A DNA stretch of 64,000 nucleotides, taken from NCBI GenBank assembly GCA_937860055.1, contig CALMBO010000027.1, positions 248,001-312,000 of the forward strand. The letters are read 5' to 3'. This document shows, piece by piece, positions 8,091 through 16,700 of this stretch. The notes below the pieces were generated by a model. That model saw only the letters and a program-made list of their open reading frames with translations. It was not told the origin of the DNA and searched no databases. This stretch comes from an uncultured Verrucomicrobiota bacterium (lineage in GTDB: Bacteria; Verrucomicrobiota; Kiritimatiellia; CAIQIC01; Lenti-01). The position numbers and the translations under genes were made by a program. Every line of letters begins with the position of its first letter. The first letter of the stretch is position 1.

Positions 8091-8807
8091 TCAGCGCCGC
8101 TTCTTCTTTTCCGGCGGCGGCGGAGGCAGCGGCAGGTCGGGCCGGCGGTCCTTCGTGCGGGCAATGGCCTGTTCGCGGCGCCATTTGGCGATCTCCGCGT
8201 GGTTGCCGCTCGTCAGGATCTCGGGAATCGCCATCCCGCGGAAAACGGGCGGGCGGGTATACTGCGGGTATTCCAGCAGGCCGGTGGTGAAGGATTCGTC
8301 GTCCGCAGCCCCCTCCCCCCCCAGCGCCCCGGGCAGGAGCCGCACGACGGCATCCACGACAATCGCCGCGGAAATCACGCCGTTGGTCAGCACGTAGTCG
8401 CCGATGGAGATTTCCAGATCCGCCAGGGCTTCGCGGATGCGCTCGTCCACGCCTTCGTAATGGCCGCAGAGGAAGATCAAGTGCGATTCCTTCGACAACG
8501 CCATCGCCGTCGCCTGCTTGAAGGGCTCGCCCTGCGGCGTCATCAGGATCACCTTGGAATCCGGCCTCCGCAAGGCGTCCACGGCCTTGAAGACCGGCTC
8601 GGGCTTCATCACCATGCCGGGACCGCCGCCATAGGGGCGGTCGTCGGTCGTGAGATGCGCGCCCGTGGCGAAATCGCGGAGATTGACGCAGCGGATCCGG
8701 ACCAGGCCGGCCTCCTGCGCGCGCTTCAAAATGCTTTCCCCCAGTATGCTGTCCAGCATCCGGGGGAAAATCGTGACGATGTCGATCTGCAGCGGGGCGT
8801 CCGCCAT
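8091..8807 (-). CDS. trmD: tRNA (guanine37-N1)-methyltransferase
   Basis: A 238-residue SPOUT methyltransferase that places m1G at position 37 of tRNAs and prevents +1 frameshifting. The N-terminus [11 protein letters not shown], the [17 protein letters not shown] segment, the [13 protein letters not shown] knot segment and [16 protein letters not shown] are all TrmD hallmarks. The C-terminal domain ([15 protein letters not shown] .. [16 protein letters not shown]) is complete, followed by a Pro-run and a basic KKKRR tail. It is the last gene of the ffh-rpsP-khpA-trmD block, in the usual bacterial order. It starts 12 bases after khpA. Confidence 0.96.
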   Translation of the reverse strand: MADAPLQIDIVTIFPRMLDSILGESILKRAQEAGLVRIRCVNLRDFATGAHLTTDDRPYGGGPGMVMKPEPVFKAVDALRRPDSKVILMTPQGEPFKQATAMALSKESHLIFLCGHYEGVDERIREALADLEISIGDYVLTNGVISAAIVVDAVVRLLPGALGGEGAADDESFTTGLLEYPQYTRPPVFRGMAIPEILTSGNHAEIAKWRREQAIARTKDRRPDLPLPPPPPEKKKRR

Positions 8808-8819
8808 GGGGGGCGCCGC

Positions 8820-9050
8820 CTATTCGACGACTTCGAGCATGGCGCGCCGGTTCTGCCGGGCCGCGACCGTGCTGAGCAGGGTGCGGATGGCGCCGACGGT
8901 CTTGCCGCTCTTGCCGATCACTTTGCCGACATCCTCGGGATGGCAGCGCAATTCGAACACGATGGTGCGCTCGCCTTCGATCTCCGTGATGCGGAGATCC
9001 TCGGGATGGTCGATCAGGGTCTTGACGACGTATTCAATGAGTTCTTTCAT
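8820..9050 (-). CDS. khpA: KH domain RNA-binding protein (KhpA/YlqC)
   Basis: A 76-residue protein with a single type II KH domain. The GxxG loop is GKSG, inside VGKVIGKSGKTVGAIR. The N-terminal MKELIEYVVKTLIDHPEDL helix is typical of KhpA, which in other bacteria pairs with KhpB/Jag and binds many RNAs. Its position between rpsP and trmD is the classic one and supports the call. A GAGG ribosome binding site precedes the ATG. Confidence 0.93.
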   Translation of the reverse strand: MKELIEYVVKTLIDHPEDLRITEIEGERTIVFELRCHPEDVGKVIGKSGKTVGAIRTLLSTVAARQNRRAMLEVVE

Positions 9051-9110
9051 GGGAGTCCTCGGAGGGGGGATTGGGAGAATGGACGGGGGAAAGCCGCGCG
9101 GAAGCGCAGG

Positions 9111-9359
9111 CTACTTGGCCGCCGCGGCCCGGCTCTTCTTGAGCAGGATGGCGACGGTTTCGCTGGGCTGCGCGCCCTGGGCGAGCCACTTCTCGGCCTT
9201 GGCGAGATCGAGCTTGTAGTTGTCGGTCTTCTTGCCGGGCTCGTACCAGCCGAGTTCCTCGAGGAAATTGCCGGCGTTCGCGCTGCGGATGTCCGTCGCG
9301 ACGATGCGGAAGAAGGGTTTCTTGTTGGCGCCCATTCTGCGGAGACGAATCTTGACCAT
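9111..9359 (-). CDS. rpsP: 30S ribosomal protein bS16
   Basis: An 82-residue bS16 of the small ribosomal subunit. MVKIRLRRMGANKKPFFRIV is a standard S16 N-terminus, and LGWYEPGKKTDNYKLDLAKA with WLAQGAQPSETVAILLKK completes the fold. I start at the ATG before VKIRL because AAGGA lies just upstream and the family begins there; 26 residues of open frame further upstream are not part of it. It sits between ffh and khpA. Confidence 0.97.
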   Translation of the reverse strand: MVKIRLRRMGANKKPFFRIVATDIRSANAGNFLEELGWYEPGKKTDNYKLDLAKAEKWLAQGAQPSETVAILLKKSRAAAAK

Positions 9360-9450
9360 GTCTTGTTCCTTGTTGTTTCCTGGTGTTGCCGCTCCCGGGC
9401 GCGGCCAAACCGTTTCGAATACCCGGGTTTCTGACAAATCGGCGTGCTTT

Positions 9451-10788
9451 CTATCTGAAAAGGCCCCCGCGAGGCAATCTTTTTTGCAGCTGCTTCATCT
9501 TTTTGGCCATCTGCTGCGCCTGCCGGAAGTTCCGCAGCAGCTCGTTCAGGTCGCTGACCTGCAGGCCCGCGCCCCGGGCGATGCGCTTGCGGCGGCTCGC
9601 ATCGATCAGGTCCGGATGGCGCCGTTCGCGGGGGGTCATGCTCAGGATGAGGGCCTCCGCCTTCTTCATCTGGCCCCCGGAATCGTTCTCGATGCGGCTC
9701 CGCGCCTCCCCGGCCAGCGCCCCGGCGCCGGGGATCATCTCCAGCAGCTTGCCCATCGAGCCCATCTTCTTGAGCTGGCGCATCTGGGAGAGGAAGTCGT
9801 TCAGGTCGAGCCCCTGCTTGCTCCTGAGCTTCTCCTGCATCTTCTCGGCTTCGCCGACGTCCAGCGTCTCCTGCACCTTCTCGACCAGGCTGATTACATC
9901 GCCCATGCCCAGGATGCGCGAGGCCATGCGGTCCGGATAAAACAGCTCCAGATCCTCCGTGCGCTCCCCCGTGCCGATGCGCAGGATGGGGCATTTCGCG
10001 ACGGACACGACCGAAAGCGCGGCGCCGCCGCGGGCGTCGCCGTCGAGCTTCGTCAGGATCAGGCCCGTCAGCCCGACGGCTTCGTTGAAGGTCTGCGCGA
10101 CATGAACCGACTCCTGGCCGATGGCGGCGTCGAGGACCAGCACGACGTTCTGCGGTTCGGTGGCGGCGCGGAGGGCTTTCAGCTCCTCGACGAGTTCGGC
10201 ATCGATCTGGAAGCGCCCGCCGGTGTCGTAGAGGACGATGTCGTAGTAGTTTTCGCGGGCGAACTTGAAGGCCCGGCGGCCGAGGTCGGGGACGCTTTCC
10301 CCCGGTTCGGGCTTCACGATCCCCGCGCCGGTCTGCCGGGCCAGCACCTCGAGCTGGTCCACGGCGGCGGGCCGGCGGATGTCGCAGGCGACGAGCAGGA
10401 CCTTCTTCCCCTTCTGCTTCCACAGGCGCGCCAGCTTGCCGCAGGTGGTGGTCTTGCCGGAACCATGCAGGCCCAGCATCATCACTTCCGCGGGAATCGC
10501 CGAAAGATTGAAATCCCTTTGCTGCCCGCCGAGCAGGGCGACCAGCTCGTCGTGGATGGCCTTGACGATCTGCTGGCCGGGCGCCACCCCATCCAGGACT
10601 TCGGCACCGAGGCTCTTGGCCTTCACCCGCTCGATGAATTCCTTGGCCGTGGCATAATGGACGTCGGCTTCGAGCAGCGCCATGCGCACTTCGCGCAGGG
10701 CATCCTGCACGTTCTTCTCGGAAAGCCGGCCCACCCCGCGCAGATTGCGGAAGGCCGATTGGAGGCGGCTCGAAAGGCGGTCGAACAT
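9451..10788 (-). CDS. ffh: Signal recognition particle protein Ffh (SRP54)
   Basis: A 445-residue SRP GTPase that binds 4.5S RNA and signal sequences and hands ribosomes to FtsY. The N domain (residues about 1-85) is followed by the G domain: P-loop LGLHGSGKTTTCGKLA, DIRRPAAVDQL, the G3 box YDTGGRFQID, the TKLDGDARGGAALS box and GMGDVISLVEK. The methionine-rich M domain (about 300-430) contains SMTPRERRHPDLIDASRRKR, the RNA-binding helix. The G3 box reads DTGGR where most Ffh proteins have DTAGR, and G1 reads GLHGSGKT instead of GLQGSGKT; both look like natural variation. It lies 4 bases downstream of the zinc-finger gene. Confidence 0.95.
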   Translation of the reverse strand: MFDRLSSRLQSAFRNLRGVGRLSEKNVQDALREVRMALLEADVHYATAKEFIERVKAKSLGAEVLDGVAPGQQIVKAIHDELVALLGGQQRDFNLSAIPAEVMMLGLHGSGKTTTCGKLARLWKQKGKKVLLVACDIRRPAAVDQLEVLARQTGAGIVKPEPGESVPDLGRRAFKFARENYYDIVLYDTGGRFQIDAELVEELKALRAATEPQNVVLVLDAAIGQESVHVAQTFNEAVGLTGLILTKLDGDARGGAALSVVSVAKCPILRIGTGERTEDLELFYPDRMASRILGMGDVISLVEKVQETLDVGEAEKMQEKLRSKQGLDLNDFLSQMRQLKKMGSMGKLLEMIPGAGALAGEARSRIENDSGGQMKKAEALILSMTPRERRHPDLIDASRRKRIARGAGLQVSDLNELLRNFRQAQQMAKKMKQLQKRLPRGGLFR

Positions 10789-10792
10789 GGTT

Positions 10793-11302
10793 CTATTTCT
10801 GCCCGCCCGGCGCGGCCTCTCCCCCGGCCGCCCCGCTGCGGATCAAACCCCGGCCATTGCACCGCGGGCACGTGCCGTATTCTCCGGTGTCGGGAAATTG
10901 CACGCGCCCCATTCCGACGCAGGCCGGACACAGTTCATCGGCCGGATCGACGCGGCGGATCAGCCGGGATCCGACACCCAGGCAGATGGGGCAGATTTCC
11001 CGCTGGCCAGCCTCGGAAAGGATGCCGCCCGTGCCCAGGCAGTTGCCGCATTCGACCGTCTCGACGCCCGGGGCGCCGGCGATTCCCGGCGAAGAGGAAA
11101 CCCCCTTCTTCTCCAGCATCCATTGGCCCAGCTTGCTGGCGAAACTGTTGGGATCCATGGCGGGCATCTCCCGTTCCTTCGCCTTCTGCATCCAGTTCAA
11201 CTGCAGGAAGAACCCCGCCACCACGATCAGGAACATCAACGAAACATAGACGCCCTTCCCCTTGGGCTGCGGGGGCTTGAAACCGTGGCCGGTCAGCGGC
11301 AC
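10793..11302 (-). CDS. Membrane-anchored protein with four DnaJ-type CxxCxGxG zinc motifs
   Basis: About 169 residues. One membrane helix (VYVSLMFLIVVAGFFLQL, residues about 18-36) is followed by a charged linker and four cysteine motifs: CGNCLGTG, CPICLGVG, CPACVGMG, CPRCNGRG. These match the zinc-finger repeats of DnaJ, but there is no J domain. I chose the GTG at 11302, which overlaps the prmC stop by 10 bases; 29 further open codons upstream would lie inside prmC. No good Shine-Dalgarno is seen. The function is unknown. Its place between prmC and ffh suggests a role near translation or membrane targeting, but that is only context. Confidence 0.7.
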   Translation of the reverse strand: MPLTGHGFKPPQPKGKGVYVSLMFLIVVAGFFLQLNWMQKAKEREMPAMDPNSFASKLGQWMLEKKGVSSSPGIAGAPGVETVECGNCLGTGGILSEAGQREICPICLGVGSRLIRRVDPADELCPACVGMGRVQFPDTGEYGTCPRCNGRGLIRSGAAGGEAAPGGQK

Positions 11303-12162
11303 GCCGGAATCCGGGCGGCCAGCGCGACGCGTGCCCGTCCGGCGCAATCGGATTTGAGGCCCAGGAATTTGAGAAGGTTCGTTTTGCACAGGATCTCCGT
11401 GACGGCACCGGCCTGGTCATCGCCGATTTCCATCATCAGCCGTCCCCCGGATGTAAGCACACGCGCGGCCTCCGAGACAAGCCGCGAAATCACCCGCAGC
11501 CCGTCTTCCCCCCCGTCCAGCGCCAGGCGGGGTTCGAAGGCCCGGACCGTCCGGTCCAGCCGGTGGCATTCCGCCGTGGACACATAGGGTGGATTCGAAA
11601 CCACCAGGTCCATGCTGGCGTCGGCGACGCCCGCCAGCAGATCGGCCTGGAGAAACGCCACATCGGCGCCAAGCGCCCGCGCGTTGGCCCGGGCCAGGTC
11701 CAGCGCATCCGGACTGATATCCGTGGCCAGGATCCGCGCGCCCGGCACATGCTTCGCCAAGGCGCAGGCGATGCACCCGGTGCCCGTGCAGACATCCACG
11801 GCGGCCGGCGCCGCCTTCCCCCGCAGGAATTCCTCGGCCCAACCCGCCAGCACTTCCGTCTCGGGCCGCGGAATCAGCGCGCGGGAATCGCACCGGATCC
11901 GAAGCCCCATGAAATCCGTCTCGCCGATGACATATTGGACGGGCTCGTCGGTTTCCAGCCGGGCAACGGCGTCTTCGAACCGGGCGGCAAGCCCGGGAGG
12001 AGGAATGCCGTCGAGATGGCGCAGCACGTCGAGCAGGCCGCAGCCCAGCAGGTGCGCGGCCACCCATCGGAGCTTGTTGGCCGCCTCGTCGATCCCCGCC
12101 GTTTCGAGGCGCGCCTGCCCTCCGGCCAGCATCGCCTTCCAGTTGCGGGCGGCGGCGGTCAT
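11293..12162 (-). CDS. prmC: Peptide chain release factor N5-glutamine methyltransferase
   Basis: A 289-residue class I methyltransferase that methylates the Gln of the GGQ motif in release factors. The signature VVSNPPYVS is present, as are the SAM-binding segment [20 protein letters not shown] and the N-terminal helical domain with [15 protein letters not shown] and [10 protein letters not shown]. Its ATG overlaps the prfA stop by four bases, so enzyme and substrate are translationally coupled, the usual arrangement. Length is normal for the family. Confidence 0.96.
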   Translation of the reverse strand: MTAAARNWKAMLAGGQARLETAGIDEAANKLRWVAAHLLGCGLLDVLRHLDGIPPPGLAARFEDAVARLETDEPVQYVIGETDFMGLRIRCDSRALIPRPETEVLAGWAEEFLRGKAAPAAVDVCTGTGCIACALAKHVPGARILATDISPDALDLARANARALGADVAFLQADLLAGVADASMDLVVSNPPYVSTAECHRLDRTVRAFEPRLALDGGEDGLRVISRLVSEAARVLTSGGRLMMEIGDDQAGAVTEILCKTNLLKFLGLKSDCAGRARVALAARIPACR

Positions 12163-13256
12163 CCGTTCGCGTTGCCCATCTGCACCGCCAGGCGCAGCTC
12201 GACATCCTTGGATTGCAAGGCATCGATGACGTCGCCGAGCTTGCCTTCCATGATCTGGTCGAGGCAGTAGAGCGTCAGGTTGATGCGATGGTCGGTGAGC
12301 CGGTTCTGGGGGAAGTTGTAGGTGCGGATGCGCTCGCTCCGGTCGCCGGAACCGATCTGGGTCTTGCGCTCGCTGGCCATCTTGTCGTGTTCCTGCTGGC
12401 GCTTGAGGTCCAGCAGCTTGGAGGCCAGCACCTTCATCGCCTTGTCGCGGTTCCGGTTCTGGCTGCGCTCGTCCTGGCAGGCCACGACCAGCCCCGTGGG
12501 CAGATGCGTGATGCGGATCGCGGATTCGGTCTTGTTGACCTTCTGGCCGCCGGGGCCCGACGCGCAGAACAGGTCGATGCGCAGTTCCTCGGGCTTGATC
12601 TCCACTTCGTTGATTTCCTCGACCTCGGGCAGGACGGCCACGGTGGCGGCGGAGGTGTGGACGCGGCCCTGCGCCTCCGTTTCCGGAACGCGCTGCACGC
12701 GGTGGCCGCCGCTTTCGTAGCGCAACGTCTTGTAGACGTCCGTGCCCTCGACGGAAAAAATGATTTCCTTGAATCCGCCGAGTTCGGACGGCGAGGCGTC
12801 GATGACGCCCGTCTTCCAGCCCCTGGAGTCGGCGAAGCGGGAATACATCCGGAACAGGTCGCCCGCGAACAGCGCGGCCTCCTCCCCGCCGGTCCCGGCG
12901 CGGATTTCCAGAATGGTGTTGCGGCTGTCGTCCGGATCCGGCGGCAGCATCAGCGCCATGAGCTTGTGCTCGGTCCGGGGGATCGCGGCTTCCAGTTCCG
13001 CCTTTTCCGCGCGCGCGATCTCCGCCAGCTCCGGATCGCCGGCGCTGTCGGCCAGCAATTCGGCGTTGTCGGCGAGCATCTGCTTCTGGCGCCGGAGCTC
13101 CTCCGCCGCCAGCGAGAGGTCGCGCAGGCGCTGGTGCTCGCGGACAAGCTCCTTGAACGTGCGCGGATTGGACGCCGCGCCGGGCACGGACATGGCCTGC
13201 TCGAGCTCTTCGGCGCGGGCGGCGACCTGCTTGAAATAGGCGGAATCCAGATCCAT
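12159..13256 (-). CDS. prfA: Peptide chain release factor 1
   Basis: A 365-residue class I release factor reading UAA and UAG. The GGQ loop is in [19 protein letters not shown]. The stop-codon tripeptide region reads [10 protein letters not shown]: it is PxT, as in RF1, not the SPF of RF2, with Glu as the middle residue. The start is uncertain: the ATG at 13256 gives the normal N-terminus ([19 protein letters not shown]), while a TTG at 13286 would add ten residues inside the terminator of rpmE. Neither has a clear Shine-Dalgarno sequence. It is followed by prmC with a four-base overlap. Confidence 0.96.
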   Translation of the reverse strand: MDLDSAYFKQVAARAEELEQAMSVPGAASNPRTFKELVREHQRLRDLSLAAEELRRQKQMLADNAELLADSAGDPELAEIARAEKAELEAAIPRTEHKLMALMLPPDPDDSRNTILEIRAGTGGEEAALFAGDLFRMYSRFADSRGWKTGVIDASPSELGGFKEIIFSVEGTDVYKTLRYESGGHRVQRVPETEAQGRVHTSAATVAVLPEVEEINEVEIKPEELRIDLFCASGPGGQKVNKTESAIRITHLPTGLVVACQDERSQNRNRDKAMKVLASKLLDLKRQQEHDKMASERKTQIGSGDRSERIRTYNFPQNRLTDHRINLTLYCLDQIMEGKLGDVIDALQSKDVELRLAVQMGNANG

Positions 13257-13284
13257 GGGGTGAGACCGTTCAGGGCCGATACGC

Positions 13285-13327
13285 AAAACGGGCCGGATGC
13301 TCCCGCGCAGGGGAATGATCCGGCCCG
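13285..13327 (-). terminator. Intrinsic terminator or attenuator between rpmE and prfA
   Basis: On the minus strand a perfect 10-base stem (CGGGCCGGAT / ATCCGGCCCG, 13318-13327 with 13289-13298) with a 19-base loop is followed by TTTT. It lies 14 bases after the rpmE stop, so rpmE is likely terminated or the downstream genes are attenuated. Confidence 0.65.
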
Positions 13328-13340
13328 TCCCGAAGTCCAG

Positions 13341-13556
13341 CTACTTCTTGGCGGCAGCCTTGCGGGCGTAGCGCTTGTTGAAGCGGTCCACGCGGCCTTC
13401 GGTGTCGATGAACTTGGCCTGGCCCGTGAAATAGGGATGGCAGGCCGCGCAGGTGTTGACGCTCATGCTCTTCACCGTCGAATGGGTCTTGAGCACGTGC
13501 CCGCACGCGCAGGAAATCGTCGCTTCTTCGTACTTGGGATGAATGTCTTTTTTCAT
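13341..13556 (-). CDS. rpmE: 50S ribosomal protein bL31 (zinc-binding type)
   Basis: A 71-residue bL31 of the large subunit. Zinc-ligand cysteines are present: SCACG near residue 15 and [11 protein letters not shown] near residue 38, so this is the C+ form that can be replaced under zinc starvation. [11 protein letters not shown] is the typical C-terminal part, followed by an AAAKK tail. It is the first gene of the minus-strand translation block and has its own promoter candidate and terminator. Confidence 0.96.
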   Translation of the reverse strand: MKKDIHPKYEEATISCACGHVLKTHSTVKSMSVNTCAACHPYFTGQAKFIDTEGRVDRFNKRYARKAAAKK

Positions 13557-13613
13557 GATTTCAGGTTCCGTGTTCCATGCCTCCGGAAGTTGCCGGATGC
13601 AAAAATCGCGCGA

Positions 13614-13642
13614 AACCTACCACCCGCCCCCCGCGTTGGCAA
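13614..13642 (-). promoter_or_regulatory. Promoter candidate for rpmE
   Basis: On the minus strand TTGCCA (13637-13642), 17 bases, TAGGTT (13614-13619). The rpmE start is 57 bases further on, so this transcript would have a leader. Confidence 0.5.
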
Positions 13643-13676
13643 GCGGCAATTTCAGGGAGGCGGCAGGAGCCCCGCC

Positions 13677-13705
13677 TTGGCTTTCCCCACGGGGAGTGAT
13701 ACTCT
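13677..13705 (+). promoter_or_regulatory. Promoter candidate for the subtilase gene
   Basis: TTGGCT (13677-13682), 17 bases, TACTCT (13700-13705), 13 bases before the ATG at 13719. No Shine-Dalgarno sequence lies between, so the leader would be only a few bases long. Confidence 0.35.
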
Positions 13706-13718
13706 TTGAATCGCGCCG

Positions 13719-16700
13719 ATGAATGCCCCATCCATCATCCGACGGGCCTGGATTCCCGGAGTCCTCCTCCTGGCCCTGCTCGGCTGGCTGGCGCATCGCA
13801 CATCCCCGCCTTCCTCCCCTTCCTCCGGCCCATCCCGGGACGAAGCCAACCGGCAGGCAAAACCCGCCATCCAGGAAGTCCGCCGCCATCTGGCGAATGC
13901 CCCGGCCTCCCCGTCCGCGCCGAAAGCGCCTGCCATCCGTTTGCGTTCGGCCACCCTCTCGCCATCCGCTTCTCCCGCCGGCAGGCTCCGCCCCACCCAT
14001 GCGAGGCCTTCGGCCCGCGGCTATCCCTGGATGGTTCTGTTCGATGGCCCCATCCAACCGAAATGGAGGGCCGCGCTGGAATCCGCCGGAACCGTCGTCC
14101 GCGCCTATCTTCCCGACCACGCGTTGCTGGTCGAGGCGACCCCGTCCGCCCTGGGCCGGCTGGGGAATCTCCCTCATGTCGCCTGGGCGGGCGAATACCG
14201 GCCCGCGCTCAAGATCCAGCCCCTGCTGGCCGGACTGGCCCGGGAAAAACCCGATCTGCCCGTGCCGGTCATCCTCCAGACGTTCGCGCCCGAAGATGCC
14301 GCCGGACTCCTGAAGCGCCTGGCCGCAGCGGGGGCCTCCGACATCCGCGCCACGCCGGCGAAGCGCTGGGGACTGGTGAGCGGCGTCCTGCCCGCCGGCA
14401 AGGCGGCGGACCTCGCCTTCCTTCCCGAAGTCCAATGGGTCGAGCACCATGAACCGTCCCGGGTCCTGAACGATGCGGCTCGCTCCGGCGCCCATCTCAA
14501 CATCGACGACACCTACGCGGACTACGGCCTCGACGGCGGCGGACAGATCGTGGCGGTCGCCGACACGGGGCTCGATACCGGCGACACCAACACACTTCAC
14601 CCCGATTTCGCAGGCCGCCTCCTCCAGGTTTTCGACACCGGCCGCCTGACGAACTGGAGCGACACCTACTACCACGGCACCCATGTCATCGGATCCCTTT
14701 TGGGCACCGGCGCGGCCTCAGGAAGCCAGTACCGCGGCGCCGCGCCGGGCGCCGGACTCGTGTTCCAGTCCGTCATGACCGACAGCCTGAGCCTCGCCCT
14801 GCCCGACGACCTCAACGACCTGTACCAGCCCGCCTACGACGCCGGGGCGCGCATTCATTCCGACAGCTGGGGCAGCGCCGTCGAAGGCGAATACAGCACC
14901 GATTCGATGACCACGGATGAATTCATCTGGGACCATCCCGGCATGCTCGTCGTCTATGCGGCCGGCAACGAAGGCACGGACTATGACCGCAATGGCGTCG
15001 TGGACGCCTCGTCGCTCGACGCCCCGGCGTCGGCCAAGAACGTGCTGGCCGTCGGCGCCGCCGAGAGCGGCCGCCCCGCCGGCAGCGGAGGCCGGACCGC
15101 CCGCACCTACGGGAGCGTGTGGGGCGCCGACTACCGCGTGCCGCCCATCTCGACCGACCTCATTTCCTCCAGCCCCGAGGGCGAGCCGCCCGGCATGGTG
15201 GCCTTCTCCTCGCGAGGCCCGGCGGCGGATGGCCGGACCAAGCCGGATGTCGTGGCCCCCGGCAGCGACATCATCTCCGTGCGGTCGCGTGCCTCCTCCA
15301 GCATCGGCTGGGGCGTGCTGGAGGGCAACACCAATTATTGCTTCATGGGCGGCACCAGCATGGCCACTCCGCTCGCCGCCGGCGCCGCCACCCTCGTCCG
15401 CCAGTACTGCACCGACATCCTCGGCATGGATCAGCCTTCCGCCGCGCTGATCAAGGCCGCCCTCGCGGGCGGGGCGCGGTCGCGCCATCCCGGCCAGTAT
15501 GGCACCAACGGGTTCCTCGAAATCCCCGCGCCGCCCAGGCCCAATTCCGTCGAGGGCTGGGGCGAGGCCGATGTCGGCGGCACGCTGTATCCGACCGGCG
15601 GCATGGAGGCCGTGCTCATGGAAGGCACCCCCGCCCTTTATACCGGCGGCAGCAATACCTTCCGGTTCCTGGTCCACAGCAACGCGCCGCTGAATGTCGC
15701 CATGGCCTACAGCGACTATCCCTCCGCGCTGTCCGCCGCCGTGAACCTGGTGAACGACCTGGATCTCCTCCTCCTGGATCCAGACGGCGTTCCCCACCAC
15801 CCCAACGGGCTGGCCGGGCCCGATTCCCTCAACAATCTCGAAGGCATCGACATCGATTCCGCCGAAACCGGCCGCTGGACGCTCGTCGTATCCGCGAACA
15901 ACGTCCCGCAGGGGCCGCAACCCTATGCCCTCTATCTCCGCGGCGCCATCGACATGCCGGTGGAGATCTCCCATGTCCCGCTGACCGACACCGTCTCCAC
16001 CAATGCCGACTATCTCGTCACCGCCGATGTCACCTCGGCGGGAGAGTTCGATCCCGGCACGGTCCGGCTGCTGTGGATCGCGAGCGGCAGCGCCATCGGC
16101 TTCACCTCCGTGGCCATGACAACCACCAATGGGAGCCGTTTCGAGGCCAGCATCCCCTTCCATCCCGTCGGCACGACGATCTGGTACTATTTATCCGCCG
16201 GCCCCGCCGGCCTGCCGGCCTACCATCCCTCCACCGCCCCCATGGTGATCCATTCGTTCGAGGTCATGCCGCCGCTGTTGTTCGTCGCGGCCGGCTCGCC
16301 CTCGAACATCTTCACCGTGGATCCGGCCTACGGCGAACACATCTATCCCTCCAATGCCGCCTTCCGGGCCAGCGCCAGCTATCCGCCCGATGGCACGAAC
16401 GGATGGCGCACGGCCTGCATCGGATGGCAAGGCACCGGCTCCGTCGCCCCCACCGGCGCGCTGGATTTCTGCGACATCACGCTCACGGAGCCTTCCTCCC
16501 TCACCTGGCTGTGGCAGGAGCAGGTCGCGTTGATACACACCTCGTCCCCCTACGGGGCCATCGGCACCGCCACCTGGCATGAGAGGAACACCACCGCTTC
16601 CAGCCTCATCGCGCCGGAAAGCCATCTGTTCAACAACGTGCCGCTCACCTTCGCGGGATGGACGGTCGACGGCATCCGCTGGCCGACCAATGGCGGCCCC

